From Gillisella vitis (GTDB lineage Bacteria; Pseudomonadota; Alphaproteobacteria; Rhizobiales; Rhizobiaceae): a DNA stretch of 64,000 nt. The stretch spans positions 23,014 through 87,013 of the forward strand of contig NZ_JACHLU010000020.1 of assembly GCF_014204625.1 (NCBI RefSeq), in the 5' to 3' direction. The translations under genes were made by a program, and so were the position numbers. The notes beneath the pieces were generated by a model. The model was not told the DNA's origin. It saw only the letters and a list, made by a program, of their open reading frames with translations, and ran no database searches. Shown here piece after piece: positions 8,927 to 16,620 of the stretch; within the stretch, counting starts at the first letter, position 1, and every line of letters starts with the position of its first letter.

Positions 8927-10135
8927 ATGTTGAAACGCCTTAGCAACGCCCGCATCCTGATGTATAGCCATGACACATTTGGTCTTGGTCATTTGCGGCG
9001 CTGTCGCACGATTGCTCACTCGCTGGTGGAGGATTATCGCGGTGTGCAGGTGCTGATTATTTCGGGAGCAACCATTGCGGGCGCTTTTGATTATCGTGCT
9101 CGTGTGGATTTCGTCAAGATTCCCAGTGTCATCAAGCTGCACAATGGCGAATATACCTCCATGGACCGGCATATCGATCTGCATGAAACGCTTAAAATGC
9201 GCCAGTCGATCATTCGCCATACGGCTGAGAGTTTTGAGCCGGACATGTTCATCATCGACAAGGAACCGCTTGGACTGCGCGGCGAGGTCGAAGATACCTT
9301 GGCCTATCTGAAAACCAAAGGCACGCGGCTGGTGCTGGGCCTGCGCGATGTGATGGATGCGCCGCATCTTCTCGAGGCCGAATGGAAGCGTAATGATGTG
9401 CTGACCAAGATTGCCAGGCTCTATGATGATGTCTGGGTCTATGGCCCGCCGGATTTTTATGATCCGCTGACTGGTATTGATGCACCACAGATCTTGCGCG
9501 ACAAGATGAGGTTTGTTGGCTTTTTGCAACGCAACGCGCTGGGTGGAACGCGGTCGGAACATGCGCCGCATGGTGATTATCTGCTGGTCACCACCGGCGG
9601 CGGCGGCGATGGTGCCGAACTGGTGCGTGATGTGATTGCCGCCTATAAAGCGGACCCGACGCTGGATCACAATGCCCTTGTGGTGCTTGGGCCCTATATG
9701 CCGGTCGAGATGCGGCAGAAATTCATGGAAGCGGGTGCCACGCATCCGAAGCTCAAAATCATTGAATTTGATAACCGCATGGAAGACCTGATTGCCGGTG
9801 CAAAAGCGGTTGTTGCCATGGGCGGCTATAATACCTATTGCGAAATTCTGTCTTTTGACAAACCGGCCCTGATTGTGCCGCGCACGGAGCCGCGGCAGGA
9901 GCAATTGATCCGCGCCACGCGGGCATCAGAGCTTGGGCTGGTGAGCATGGTGTCTGCGGATGATTCCTCTGACAGCATGGCGTTTGCGCAAGCCATCAAG
10001 GATGTGCTCAAGCGTGACCCGCCCTCGGTGAGTGCGCCGGGAATGCATCTGGAAGGCCTGCCAACCATTTCGCGCCTTGTTGCCGAAAGTCTGGAGCGCA
10101 GTGAAAAAGGCCATCTTTCGGTGGTGCAAGGATAG
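8927..10135 (+). CDS. MurG/GT28-like predicted glycosyltransferase (COG4671 type), first copy
   Basis: 402 residues from the ATG at 8927, chosen because AGGAGA sits 10 bases upstream; the open frame extends 27 codons further without a ribosome site. The N-terminus RILMYSHDTFGLGHLRRC has the GxGH loop of MurG-like GT-B enzymes. The C-terminal half has VTTGGGGDGAELV and AKAVVAMGGYNTYCEILSF (about 290-308), the donor-binding GGYNT region, followed by PRTEPRQEQLIRA. It is a cytoplasmic or membrane-associated nucleotide-sugar transferase of unknown acceptor. It is a distant paralogue of the gene at 11401, and the two flank a GT4 gene in one operon. This symmetry suggests successive steps on the same acceptor. 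Confidence 0.85.
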   Translation: MLKRLSNARILMYSHDTFGLGHLRRCRTIAHSLVEDYRGVQVLIISGATIAGAFDYRARVDFVKIPSVIKLHNGEYTSMDRHIDLHETLKMRQSIIRHTAESFEPDMFIIDKEPLGLRGEVEDTLAYLKTKGTRLVLGLRDVMDAPHLLEAEWKRNDVLTKIARLYDDVWVYGPPDFYDPLTGIDAPQILRDKMRFVGFLQRNALGGTRSEHAPHGDYLLVTTGGGGDGAELVRDVIAAYKADPTLDHNALVVLGPYMPVEMRQKFMEAGATHPKLKIIEFDNRMEDLIAGAKAVVAMGGYNTYCEILSFDKPALIVPRTEPRQEQLIRATRASELGLVSMVSADDSSDSMAFAQAIKDVLKRDPPSVSAPGMHLEGLPTISRLVAESLERSEKGHLSVVQG

Positions 10136-10141
10136 TTCAAC

Positions 10142-11404
10142 GTGGCAAGTCCCAAGAAAATCACCGTCCTGCTCAAGGGCTATCCACGCCTGTCGGAGAC
10201 ATTTATCGCGCAAGAATTGCTCGGTCTGGAAAAAGCAGGCTTTGAGCTGGAACTGGTGGCCATGCGCCGCCCAACCGACACAAAACGCCATCCTGTGCAT
10301 GATGAAATCCGTGCACCTGTGCATTATCTGCCGGAATATTTGCATCAAGAGCCGATCCGGGTGCTGAAAGCGCTGACCAAGACCAGCCGCTTGCCGGGGT
10401 TTGGTGCCATGCTCCGACAATTTTGCAAGGATTTGCCCCGCGATTTTTCACGCAACCGCCTTCGTCGTCTGGGACAGGCGATGGTGCTGGTGGCTGAGTG
10501 GCCGGGCAAGGCCGAATGGCTGCACGCCCATTTCATTCACACCCCGGCCTCGGTTGCTTTTTATGCCAGCCTGTTGCGTGGCATGGGCTGGAGCGTCTCG
10601 GCCCACGCCAAGGACATCTGGACCTCAAGCGATTGGGATCTGGCCGACAAGCTGGCGCATGTGAACTGGGCTGTCACCTGCACACGGGCTGGCTATGATC
10701 AATTGAGCGCCTTGGCCAAAGACCGCCGCGTGGGTGATCGCAAGGTTGTGCACCTGAGTTATCATGGGCTGGACCTTCAGCGCTTTCCGCATTTTGATGG
10801 GCCACGGTCTTTGCGCGATGCGACGGATGCGCAAAACCCTGTGCGGTTGTTGTCAGTTGGCCGTGCCGTGAAGAAAAAGGGCTATGATGTGTTGCTGCGC
10901 GCACTGGCCAGCCTGCCGAATACGTTTTGCTGGACATTGACCCATATTGGTGGCGGCGAAGAGCTGGTTCGCCTCAGGGCACTGGCCGATGAGCTTGGCA
11001 TTGCCGATCGCATCACATGGAAAGGCGCAATGGATCAACTGGATGTGTTGCGCCATTACCGCGAGAGTGATCTTTTCACGCTGGCCTGCCGGATTACTGC
11101 CGATGGCGACCGCGATGGCTTGCCCAATGTGCTGGTTGAGGCGGCAAGCCAAAACCTGATGGCGGTTTCGACCACGGTATCGGGAATTTCCGAACTGTTC
11201 GTGGATGGTGAAAACGGACTGCTGGTGGCCCCTGATGACCCAGAGGCGCTTGCAGCGGCGCTGATGCGGGCCATGCGCGAGCCGGATTTGCGCCATCGTC
11301 TGGGCGCTGCTGCCGAGCAGAAGGTGCGGCAGGATTTTGACTATCAAAACAGCATTCGTGATCTCACCGTGCTGTTCAATCAAAGCGGGAGCGCGCGTGC
11401 ATGA
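10142..11404 (+). CDS. Glycosyltransferase family 4 (colanic-acid / exopolysaccharide type)
   Basis: 420 residues starting at GTG 10142, with AAGGA about 10 bases upstream and only 6 bases after the previous stop. The N-terminal domain has KGYPRLSETFIAQELLGLEK (about 11-30), a pattern common in GT4 exopolysaccharide transferases. The C-terminal domain has LSVGRAVKKKGYDVLLRAL and DGDRDGLPNVLVEAASQNLM (about 320-339), containing the E-x7-E-like donor site. It should work at the cytoplasmic face on a lipid-linked or soluble acceptor. It overlaps the next gene by ATGA, which indicates translational coupling. The specific sugar is not deducible. Confidence 0.88.
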   Translation: MASPKKITVLLKGYPRLSETFIAQELLGLEKAGFELELVAMRRPTDTKRHPVHDEIRAPVHYLPEYLHQEPIRVLKALTKTSRLPGFGAMLRQFCKDLPRDFSRNRLRRLGQAMVLVAEWPGKAEWLHAHFIHTPASVAFYASLLRGMGWSVSAHAKDIWTSSDWDLADKLAHVNWAVTCTRAGYDQLSALAKDRRVGDRKVVHLSYHGLDLQRFPHFDGPRSLRDATDAQNPVRLLSVGRAVKKKGYDVLLRALASLPNTFCWTLTHIGGGEELVRLRALADELGIADRITWKGAMDQLDVLRHYRESDLFTLACRITADGDRDGLPNVLVEAASQNLMAVSTTVSGISELFVDGENGLLVAPDDPEALAAALMRAMREPDLRHRLGAAAEQKVRQDFDYQNSIRDLTVLFNQSGSARA

Positions 11405-12549
11405 GTGATCGCACACGGCGGGTTCTTTTCTACGTGCAGCATTTGCTGGGCATTGGCCATCTGGCCCGCGCCAGCCGGATTGCCGAGGCTATGGTTGAGG
11501 CAGGGTTTGCGGTGACGCTGGTGACGGGTGGAGCGCCGGTGAAAGGCTTTCCGGGGGCAGGGGTGGCCCATGTCCAATTGCCCGCCGTGCTTTCGGCCAC
11601 AGGGTTTTCCGGTCTGGTCGACAGTGATGGATGCCCGGTTGATGAGGCCTTTGAGCAAAACCGCACGGCGCTTTTGCTGGACACTTTTCAGTCTGTGCAG
11701 CCGGATGTGGTGATTGTCGAGGCCTTTCCGTTTGGCCGAAGGCAAGTGCGGTTTGAGCTTTTGCCTTTGCTGGAGGCCATCAAGGCGATGCGGCCAAAGC
11801 CTCTGCTGTTCAGTTCGGTGCGCGACATTTTGCAGGAAAACCGCAAACCCGGACGGGATCAGGAAACGGCTGATCTGGTGCGTGCGCATTTTGATGGTGT
11901 GCTGGTGCATGGCGATCCGCATTTTGTGCGGCTGGAAGAAACATTTCCGCTGGCTGCATCCATTGCAGACAAGATTTATTACACCGGCCTTGTGGCCGCT
12001 CCGGCACCAGTTCCGGCAGATGACCTGTTTGATATTGTCGTATCTGCCGGTGGCGGTGCGGTGGGGGCGGCCTTGATTGCGGCAGCGCTGGAGGCACAGG
12101 CGCTGTTGGGCGGCAATGACCGCTGGTGTCTGATCACCGGGCCCAATCTGCCTCAGGCCGATTATGATCGCTTTGCCGCGCAGGCGCCTGACACGGTTTC
12201 ACTTTATCGCTTCCGTGCGGATTTTCCTGCCCTCTTGCCTCAGGCAAAACTGTCGGTGTCACAGGCGGGCTATAACACGGTTTGCGATGTGCTCAGGGCA
12301 CACTGCCCGGCATTGCTGGTGCCGTTTGCTGCCGGTGGTGAAACCGAACAGACGGTGCGGGCGCAAAAGCTGCACGCGCTTGGGCTGGCCGAGGTTGTTG
12401 TGGAAGATGGTCTCAACGGTGCCGCTATTGCCACTGCAATGACAAAAGCAAAAGCCCTGCAATTTCCCGATCATCTCACCGTTTCATTGAACGGTGCCAG
12501 AGAAACCGCAAGGCTGATTGGTGCTTTTCTGGATCAAAGATCCAGTTGA
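11401..12549 (+). CDS. MurG/GT28-like predicted glycosyltransferase (COG4671 type), second copy
   Basis: 382 residues. The N-terminus RVLFYVQHLLGIGHLARASR has the GIGH loop that matches GLGH in the gene at 8927. The C-terminal half has VVSAGGGAVGAAL and AKLSVSQAGYNTVCDVLRAH (about 282-301), the donor-binding QAGYNT region, then PFAAGGETEQTVRA. It starts at an ATGA overlap with the GT4 gene. Its last 16 bases overlap the end of the convergent epimerase-like gene on the other strand, so no terminator fits between them. It is probably the last step of the three-enzyme module; substrate unknown. Confidence 0.85.
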   Translation: MSDRTRRVLFYVQHLLGIGHLARASRIAEAMVEAGFAVTLVTGGAPVKGFPGAGVAHVQLPAVLSATGFSGLVDSDGCPVDEAFEQNRTALLLDTFQSVQPDVVIVEAFPFGRRQVRFELLPLLEAIKAMRPKPLLFSSVRDILQENRKPGRDQETADLVRAHFDGVLVHGDPHFVRLEETFPLAASIADKIYYTGLVAAPAPVPADDLFDIVVSAGGGAVGAALIAAALEAQALLGGNDRWCLITGPNLPQADYDRFAAQAPDTVSLYRFRADFPALLPQAKLSVSQAGYNTVCDVLRAHCPALLVPFAAGGETEQTVRAQKLHALGLAEVVVEDGLNGAAIATAMTKAKALQFPDHLTVSLNGARETARLIGAFLDQRSS

Positions 12550-13553
12550 GCATAGTGCTCCCGATACCATTCCACGGTGGCTTTCACGCCCTGCTCAAGA
12601 TTTATCATCGGCTTTGATCCGGTGAGGGCCACGAGCAAATCGGGGCTGGCAAAGGTGCGCGGCACATCGCCTTGCTGCATGGGCAGCATCACCCGCTTTG
12701 CGGGCTGGCCCATGATGGTTTCCAGCGTTTCAATGAAATCCATCAGTGCCACGGGCTGGCCGCCGCCAATATTGATGACGCGGAAAGGGGCGTTGTGGGA
12801 GAGCGTGTCCAGACCTTCTGGCGCATGAACGCGGTTTTCCTCGGAGGGCGCAATGGCAGACAGGCGCACAATGCTGTCAATCAGATCGTCAATATAGGTG
12901 AAATCGCGGCTCATTTTGCCTTGCCCATAGATCTCGATGGGCTGATCCGCCAGCATGGCTTTCATGAATTTGAACAGGGCCATATCCGGGCGACCCCAAG
13001 GGCCATAGACGGTGAAAAAGCGAAACGCCGTGGTCGGCACCTTGTAAAGATGGGCATAGCTGTGGGCCATCAATTCCATGCCCTTTTTGGACGCGGCATA
13101 AAAGGTCATCGGCTCATCGGCGCGGTCGGTTTCGCGGAAAGGCACTTGCGGGTTTGCGCCGTAAATAGAGGAGGTGGAGGCCAGCATCAGATGGCTGATC
13201 TGCACTTGCCGGGCAATTTCAACAATGTTCCAGGAACCGATCAGATTGGAGTCCAGATAGGCTTTCGGGTTTTCAAGGCTGTAGCGCACCCCGGCTTGCG
13301 CCGCGAGATGGATGATGACATCCGGCCTTGCCTCATCCACCGCCTTTTCAAGCGCTGCGCGGTCTTCCAGCATGGCGGTGACGCCGGTGAAGTTGGCAAA
13401 TTGCGCAAGCCCTGCATTGCGGGCTTCCTTCAGGCGCAGATTATAATAGGCGGTCATGCCATCATAGCCCGTGACCACATGCCCGTCCTCAAGAAGGCGG
13501 CGGGCCAGATGAAAGCCAATGAAACCTGCGGTGCCGGTGATGAAATAGCGCAC
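12534..13553 (-). CDS. lpsL: NAD-dependent epimerase, UDP-glucuronate 4-epimerase-like (LpsL/CapI family)
   Basis: 339 residues, an extended short-chain dehydrogenase. The NAD loop is TGTAGFIGFHLA (7-18), Asp31 follows the second beta strand, and the catalytic Tyr-Lys pair is Y152-x3-K156 in FYAASKKGME, with STSSIYG before it. The region TVYGPWGRPDMALFKF matches UDP-glucuronate 4-epimerases, which make UDP-galacturonate for LPS and capsule. In rhizobia LpsL does this job, and the symbol is assigned on that resemblance. The gene runs towards the glycosyltransferase operon and overlaps its end by 16 bases. It probably supplies a uronic acid donor for the glycan made there; that link is inference. 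Confidence 0.8.
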   Translation of the reverse strand: MRYFITGTAGFIGFHLARRLLEDGHVVTGYDGMTAYYNLRLKEARNAGLAQFANFTGVTAMLEDRAALEKAVDEARPDVIIHLAAQAGVRYSLENPKAYLDSNLIGSWNIVEIARQVQISHLMLASTSSIYGANPQVPFRETDRADEPMTFYAASKKGMELMAHSYAHLYKVPTTAFRFFTVYGPWGRPDMALFKFMKAMLADQPIEIYGQGKMSRDFTYIDDLIDSIVRLSAIAPSEENRVHAPEGLDTLSHNAPFRVINIGGGQPVALMDFIETLETIMGQPAKRVMLPMQQGDVPRTFASPDLLVALTGSKPMINLEQGVKATVEWYREHYAQLDL

Positions 13554-13717
13554 GATAAAACCATATTGCTAGGGCGCAAAGCCCGGGATGACCTGTTGCC
13601 GGACGTTGCATCACGCCCATACCGACGAACACGTCCTATGACCTGACGTTTAACAAAGGGTTGGGTCATCAAGTCAAGGGCAGGGGAGATAAAAGCAGGC
13701 GCGCTTTCGATAAAACC

Positions 13718-13748
13718 AAAGAACCGGCAGTTTTCCTGCCGGTTCTTT
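13718..13748 (-). terminator. Hairpin terminator after the chemotaxis receptor gene
   Basis: Perfect 13-bp stem (AAAGAACCGGCAG at 13718-13730, CTGCCGGTTCTTT at 13736-13748) with a 5-base loop. It lies 27 bases beyond the stop of the leftward receptor gene. Read leftward, the stem ends in T-rich sequence (TTCTTTGGTTTTATC). It also isolates the receptor gene from the epimerase-like gene. Confidence 0.8.
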
Positions 13749-13775
13749 GCACGGTTGATCGGGATGATGCGAATT

Positions 13776-16310
13776 TCAAGCAGCGTGGGCGGCGCGGCCT
13801 CTTGTTGCTTGCTCATTGCCCAGATTGAACTGGTTGATCAAGGCCATCAGCGAATCGGCTTCATCGGCCAATTGCCGTGTTGCTGCATTGGTCTCTTCCA
13901 CCATGGCAGCATTGCGCTGGGTCATCTGATCCATGCCGTTCACGGCAGAGTTAACTTCGCCAAGGGCGGTGGACTGGTCGCGGCTTGCCAAGGCAATGGC
14001 TTCAACCCGTTCAGACACGGTGACGATCTTGGTGGAGATTTCTGCCAGAACAACGCCAGTGCGCTGCACCAGTTCAGCGCCCGAGGCCACTTCCGTGCTG
14101 GAGGCGGTGATCAGCCCCTTGATCTGCTGGGCAGCTCCTGCCGAACGCTGGGCGAGTTCACGCACTTCCTGCGCCACCACTGCAAAGCCCCGGCCAGCCT
14201 CTCCAGCCCTTGCGGCTTCAATGCCGGCGTTTAATGCCAGAAGATTGGTCTGGAAAGCAATTTCGTCAATCACATCAATAATCTGGACAATCTGGCCTGA
14301 AGCGTTCTCAATGCGCCCCATGGCGTCAATGGCACTGGCAACAACATTGGATGATGTATCGGCAGCGCCCTTGGTTTCAGCAACGATTGCATTGGCTTCA
14401 TGGGCTTTTTCAGCGGAGAGCTTGACCGTTGTGGTGATTTCTTCAACGGCCGCTGCTGTCTGTTCCAATGATGCAGCCTGCTGCTCGGTGCGTTTGGCCA
14501 GCTCGTCGGCAGCCGCGCTCATTTCGCCGGCATTGCGCTGGATCGAATAGGTATTGGAGCGAATCTGCCGGATTGTATCCTGAAGGTGCTTGAGTGAAGT
14601 GTTGAAATCGGTCCGCAACTGCTCAAGCCGGCCGGTGAAGGGTGTGTCGATGGTGGAGGAAATATCGCCTTGTGCCAGACGTCCAAGGCCGGACGCCAGC
14701 GCATTGACTGCAAATTCAATCTGCCGGTCAACCTCCTGCTTTTCCAGATCGTTGCGTTTGCGCTGTTCTTCGGCCTGGTCACGCTCTGCCTCGCTGCGAT
14801 GCTCAATCTCGATTTTCGAGAGGGCGTTTTGTTTGAACACACCGAGGGCGCGGGCCATTTCACCGATTTCATCGACGCGGGTTTCACCATTGATTTTGGT
14901 ATCCAGCACGCCATCGGCCAAGCGGCGCATGGCGGCTGTGATCTGGCCAATCGGCCCTTTGAAGGTGATGACAAGACCAATACCGGCAAAGATCGAAATG
15001 ATGATGCCGAGGCTCATCGCACCAATGGAGATGGAGTTGACATCGCGGCGCTCTGCGTTGGCGCTGTTCTTTTGCAACTGTGCAAAAGAGGTCAGTTGCT
15101 GCCAGGTACGGTCCAGATCTGTATTGGCTTTCTCAAAGCTCTGGATGCGCTGCTCGTGAATTTTCACTAGCTTCGGGCTGGCCTCTTCCATCGTATCGAC
15201 GGCCTTGCCGATGTTGGTTTGCAAGTCTTCGAAAAAGTCCAGTGAGCTTGCGCTGCCAGCCAGCGTGGCGAGATTGCTGCGAATGCTGATGAATTCGTCG
15301 GCCAGAAGTCTCAGATTGTTTTCATTGGGGAGCAGCATGAAGCTTGCTGCGGTAATTTGAATGGAGTACCCGGCATTGAGCAAGGCTCGCCCGTCTTCTT
15401 GCACAGCCTGCGCCTGTGATAATTGCCGATCCAGTTCGCCGAACCGTTTTGTCGCGTCTTTCATTTTTTGCTGGGCGGCAAGGCCGAGATAGGCAGAAAG
15501 CTGGACGAAGTTCCGCAATTTTGCCGCCATCGCATCGGCCGCCTCTGGCGATTTGTCGCTGGCTGCAACCATGTCAGATAGCTCTACCAGAATATTACCG
15601 ATGGTTTTGGCGGCGGATTTGTTTTTCTCCGGCAGGGCCATTTCCAGCAGACTGCGCCGGGTTTTCATTTCCGCCATATTTTTGCTGATCAGGGCAAATT
15701 TTTCTTCCGGTGTTGGCAATTTGCCGAAGCTGCGGTTGATGTCGCCCAGAAATGTGCTGGTCTGCTCAATGGTATCGGCGTCGCGCAAAAGCTGTTTTGC
15801 GGCCTTGTCATCATTCTGGATAGAGCTTGAGAGGGCGTATATCTGCTTGCTAAGGCTTAGCTGCGACTGAACAATCGCATCAACGCCTTTTTTCATCTGT
15901 TGCGTGAGATCCTGTTCCGTTTGGTGCAAAGACCATAAGGTTCCGACATGGGCAAAGACACCATCGACCATGGTGGTGGCCTGCTGCAATTGCGCAAGCC
16001 CCTCTGCGTCCGCACCGAGCTGCTCCTGCGTTGTTTTCAACAGTTGCTGTGTGGTTTTCAGATTGTCTGTCACTGCATCACGGTTTTGCACGGATGCATT
16101 GTCGAGGAATTTGGCCATCGATGCAGACACATCGCGGAACCCGCTCAAGGATTGCAAGACGCTGTTTGAAATCTCCATCCTGCCCTGCAACAGGCCGGAT
16201 GCGTAAAGGCCGGTAAATCCGACCGCGCTGATGCTGATGACAAAGGGCAAAATAAAGATCAGCACTTTTGTCTGAATACGGAAACGTGACAGCAGTTGAT
16301 CAACAAACAT
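13776..16310 (-). CDS. Methyl-accepting chemotaxis protein
   Basis: 844 residues from the ATG at 16310, preceded by GGAGGAG; the open frame runs 19 codons further upstream without support. A first membrane helix (about 15-38) leads to a long helical periplasmic sensor (about 40-420) with no PAS or Cache signature by eye, resembling double four-helix bundles. A second helix (LGIIISIFAGIGLVITF) is followed by HAMP (PIGQITAAMRRLADGVLD). The cytoplasmic signalling hairpin contains EIAFQTNLLALNAGIEAARA and GRGFAVVAQEVRELAQRS. The C-terminus ends NEQATRGRAAHAA and lacks an NWETF-like CheR tether. It senses a ligand and drives CheA; ligand unknown. Confidence 0.92.
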   Translation of the reverse strand: MFVDQLLSRFRIQTKVLIFILPFVISISAVGFTGLYASGLLQGRMEISNSVLQSLSGFRDVSASMAKFLDNASVQNRDAVTDNLKTTQQLLKTTQEQLGADAEGLAQLQQATTMVDGVFAHVGTLWSLHQTEQDLTQQMKKGVDAIVQSQLSLSKQIYALSSSIQNDDKAAKQLLRDADTIEQTSTFLGDINRSFGKLPTPEEKFALISKNMAEMKTRRSLLEMALPEKNKSAAKTIGNILVELSDMVAASDKSPEAADAMAAKLRNFVQLSAYLGLAAQQKMKDATKRFGELDRQLSQAQAVQEDGRALLNAGYSIQITAASFMLLPNENNLRLLADEFISIRSNLATLAGSASSLDFFEDLQTNIGKAVDTMEEASPKLVKIHEQRIQSFEKANTDLDRTWQQLTSFAQLQKNSANAERRDVNSISIGAMSLGIIISIFAGIGLVITFKGPIGQITAAMRRLADGVLDTKINGETRVDEIGEMARALGVFKQNALSKIEIEHRSEAERDQAEEQRKRNDLEKQEVDRQIEFAVNALASGLGRLAQGDISSTIDTPFTGRLEQLRTDFNTSLKHLQDTIRQIRSNTYSIQRNAGEMSAAADELAKRTEQQAASLEQTAAAVEEITTTVKLSAEKAHEANAIVAETKGAADTSSNVVASAIDAMGRIENASGQIVQIIDVIDEIAFQTNLLALNAGIEAARAGEAGRGFAVVAQEVRELAQRSAGAAQQIKGLITASSTEVASGAELVQRTGVVLAEISTKIVTVSERVEAIALASRDQSTALGEVNSAVNGMDQMTQRNAAMVEETNAATRQLADEADSLMALINQFNLGNEQATRGRAAHAA

Positions 16311-16620
16311 TGTGTCTAGGCTCCTCCAAAAGCCATGGCACTGCAAACATATATCTTGTATTTGCAATGAGCCGTGTAGCTATGCCTGTTTTCAGCGGGC
16401 ATCAGGTTCAGTCAGATCAGTTCGTGACACAATTATTGTGTCTGGCATATTGCGTCTGGCATTGTGTCCGGCACTGGCGGTCAGCCGACATCATCGTCAA
16501 CAAGAAATCTAGGAAGTTTAGATTAAGATAGATTTAAGCTACGGCCGCTTCACCCCCGGGTTTTCGGGGTTTATCAGAGGAAATTAACGGATGTTATTTC
16601 GAATATTCAAATATTTAAAG
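16311..16620. other. Gene-free stretch upstream of the chemotaxis receptor
   Basis: 310 bp between the receptor start and the pbpC stop, both leftward. It should hold the receptor promoter, but I cannot pick a convincing -35/-10 pair. It contains the 17-base palindrome listed separately and the nearby related words gtctggcat and tgtccggca. A small hairpin, CCCCG/CGGGG at 16554-16569, has no U-tract in the direction pbpC needs. Confidence 0.5.
16426..16442. promoter_or_regulatory. Candidate operator palindrome upstream of the receptor gene
   Basis: GACACAAT-t-ATTGTGTC, two perfect 8-base arms around one base, lies about 120 bases upstream of the receptor start. A degenerate tgtgtc recurs about 35 bases further. 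The symmetry suits a dimeric regulator; no identity can be given. Confidence 0.3.

Noticed and set aside
16554..16569. Hairpin CCCCG/CGGGG as terminator of pbpC
   Set aside because: The T-rich side faces rightward, while pbpC is read leftward; no rightward gene ends there.
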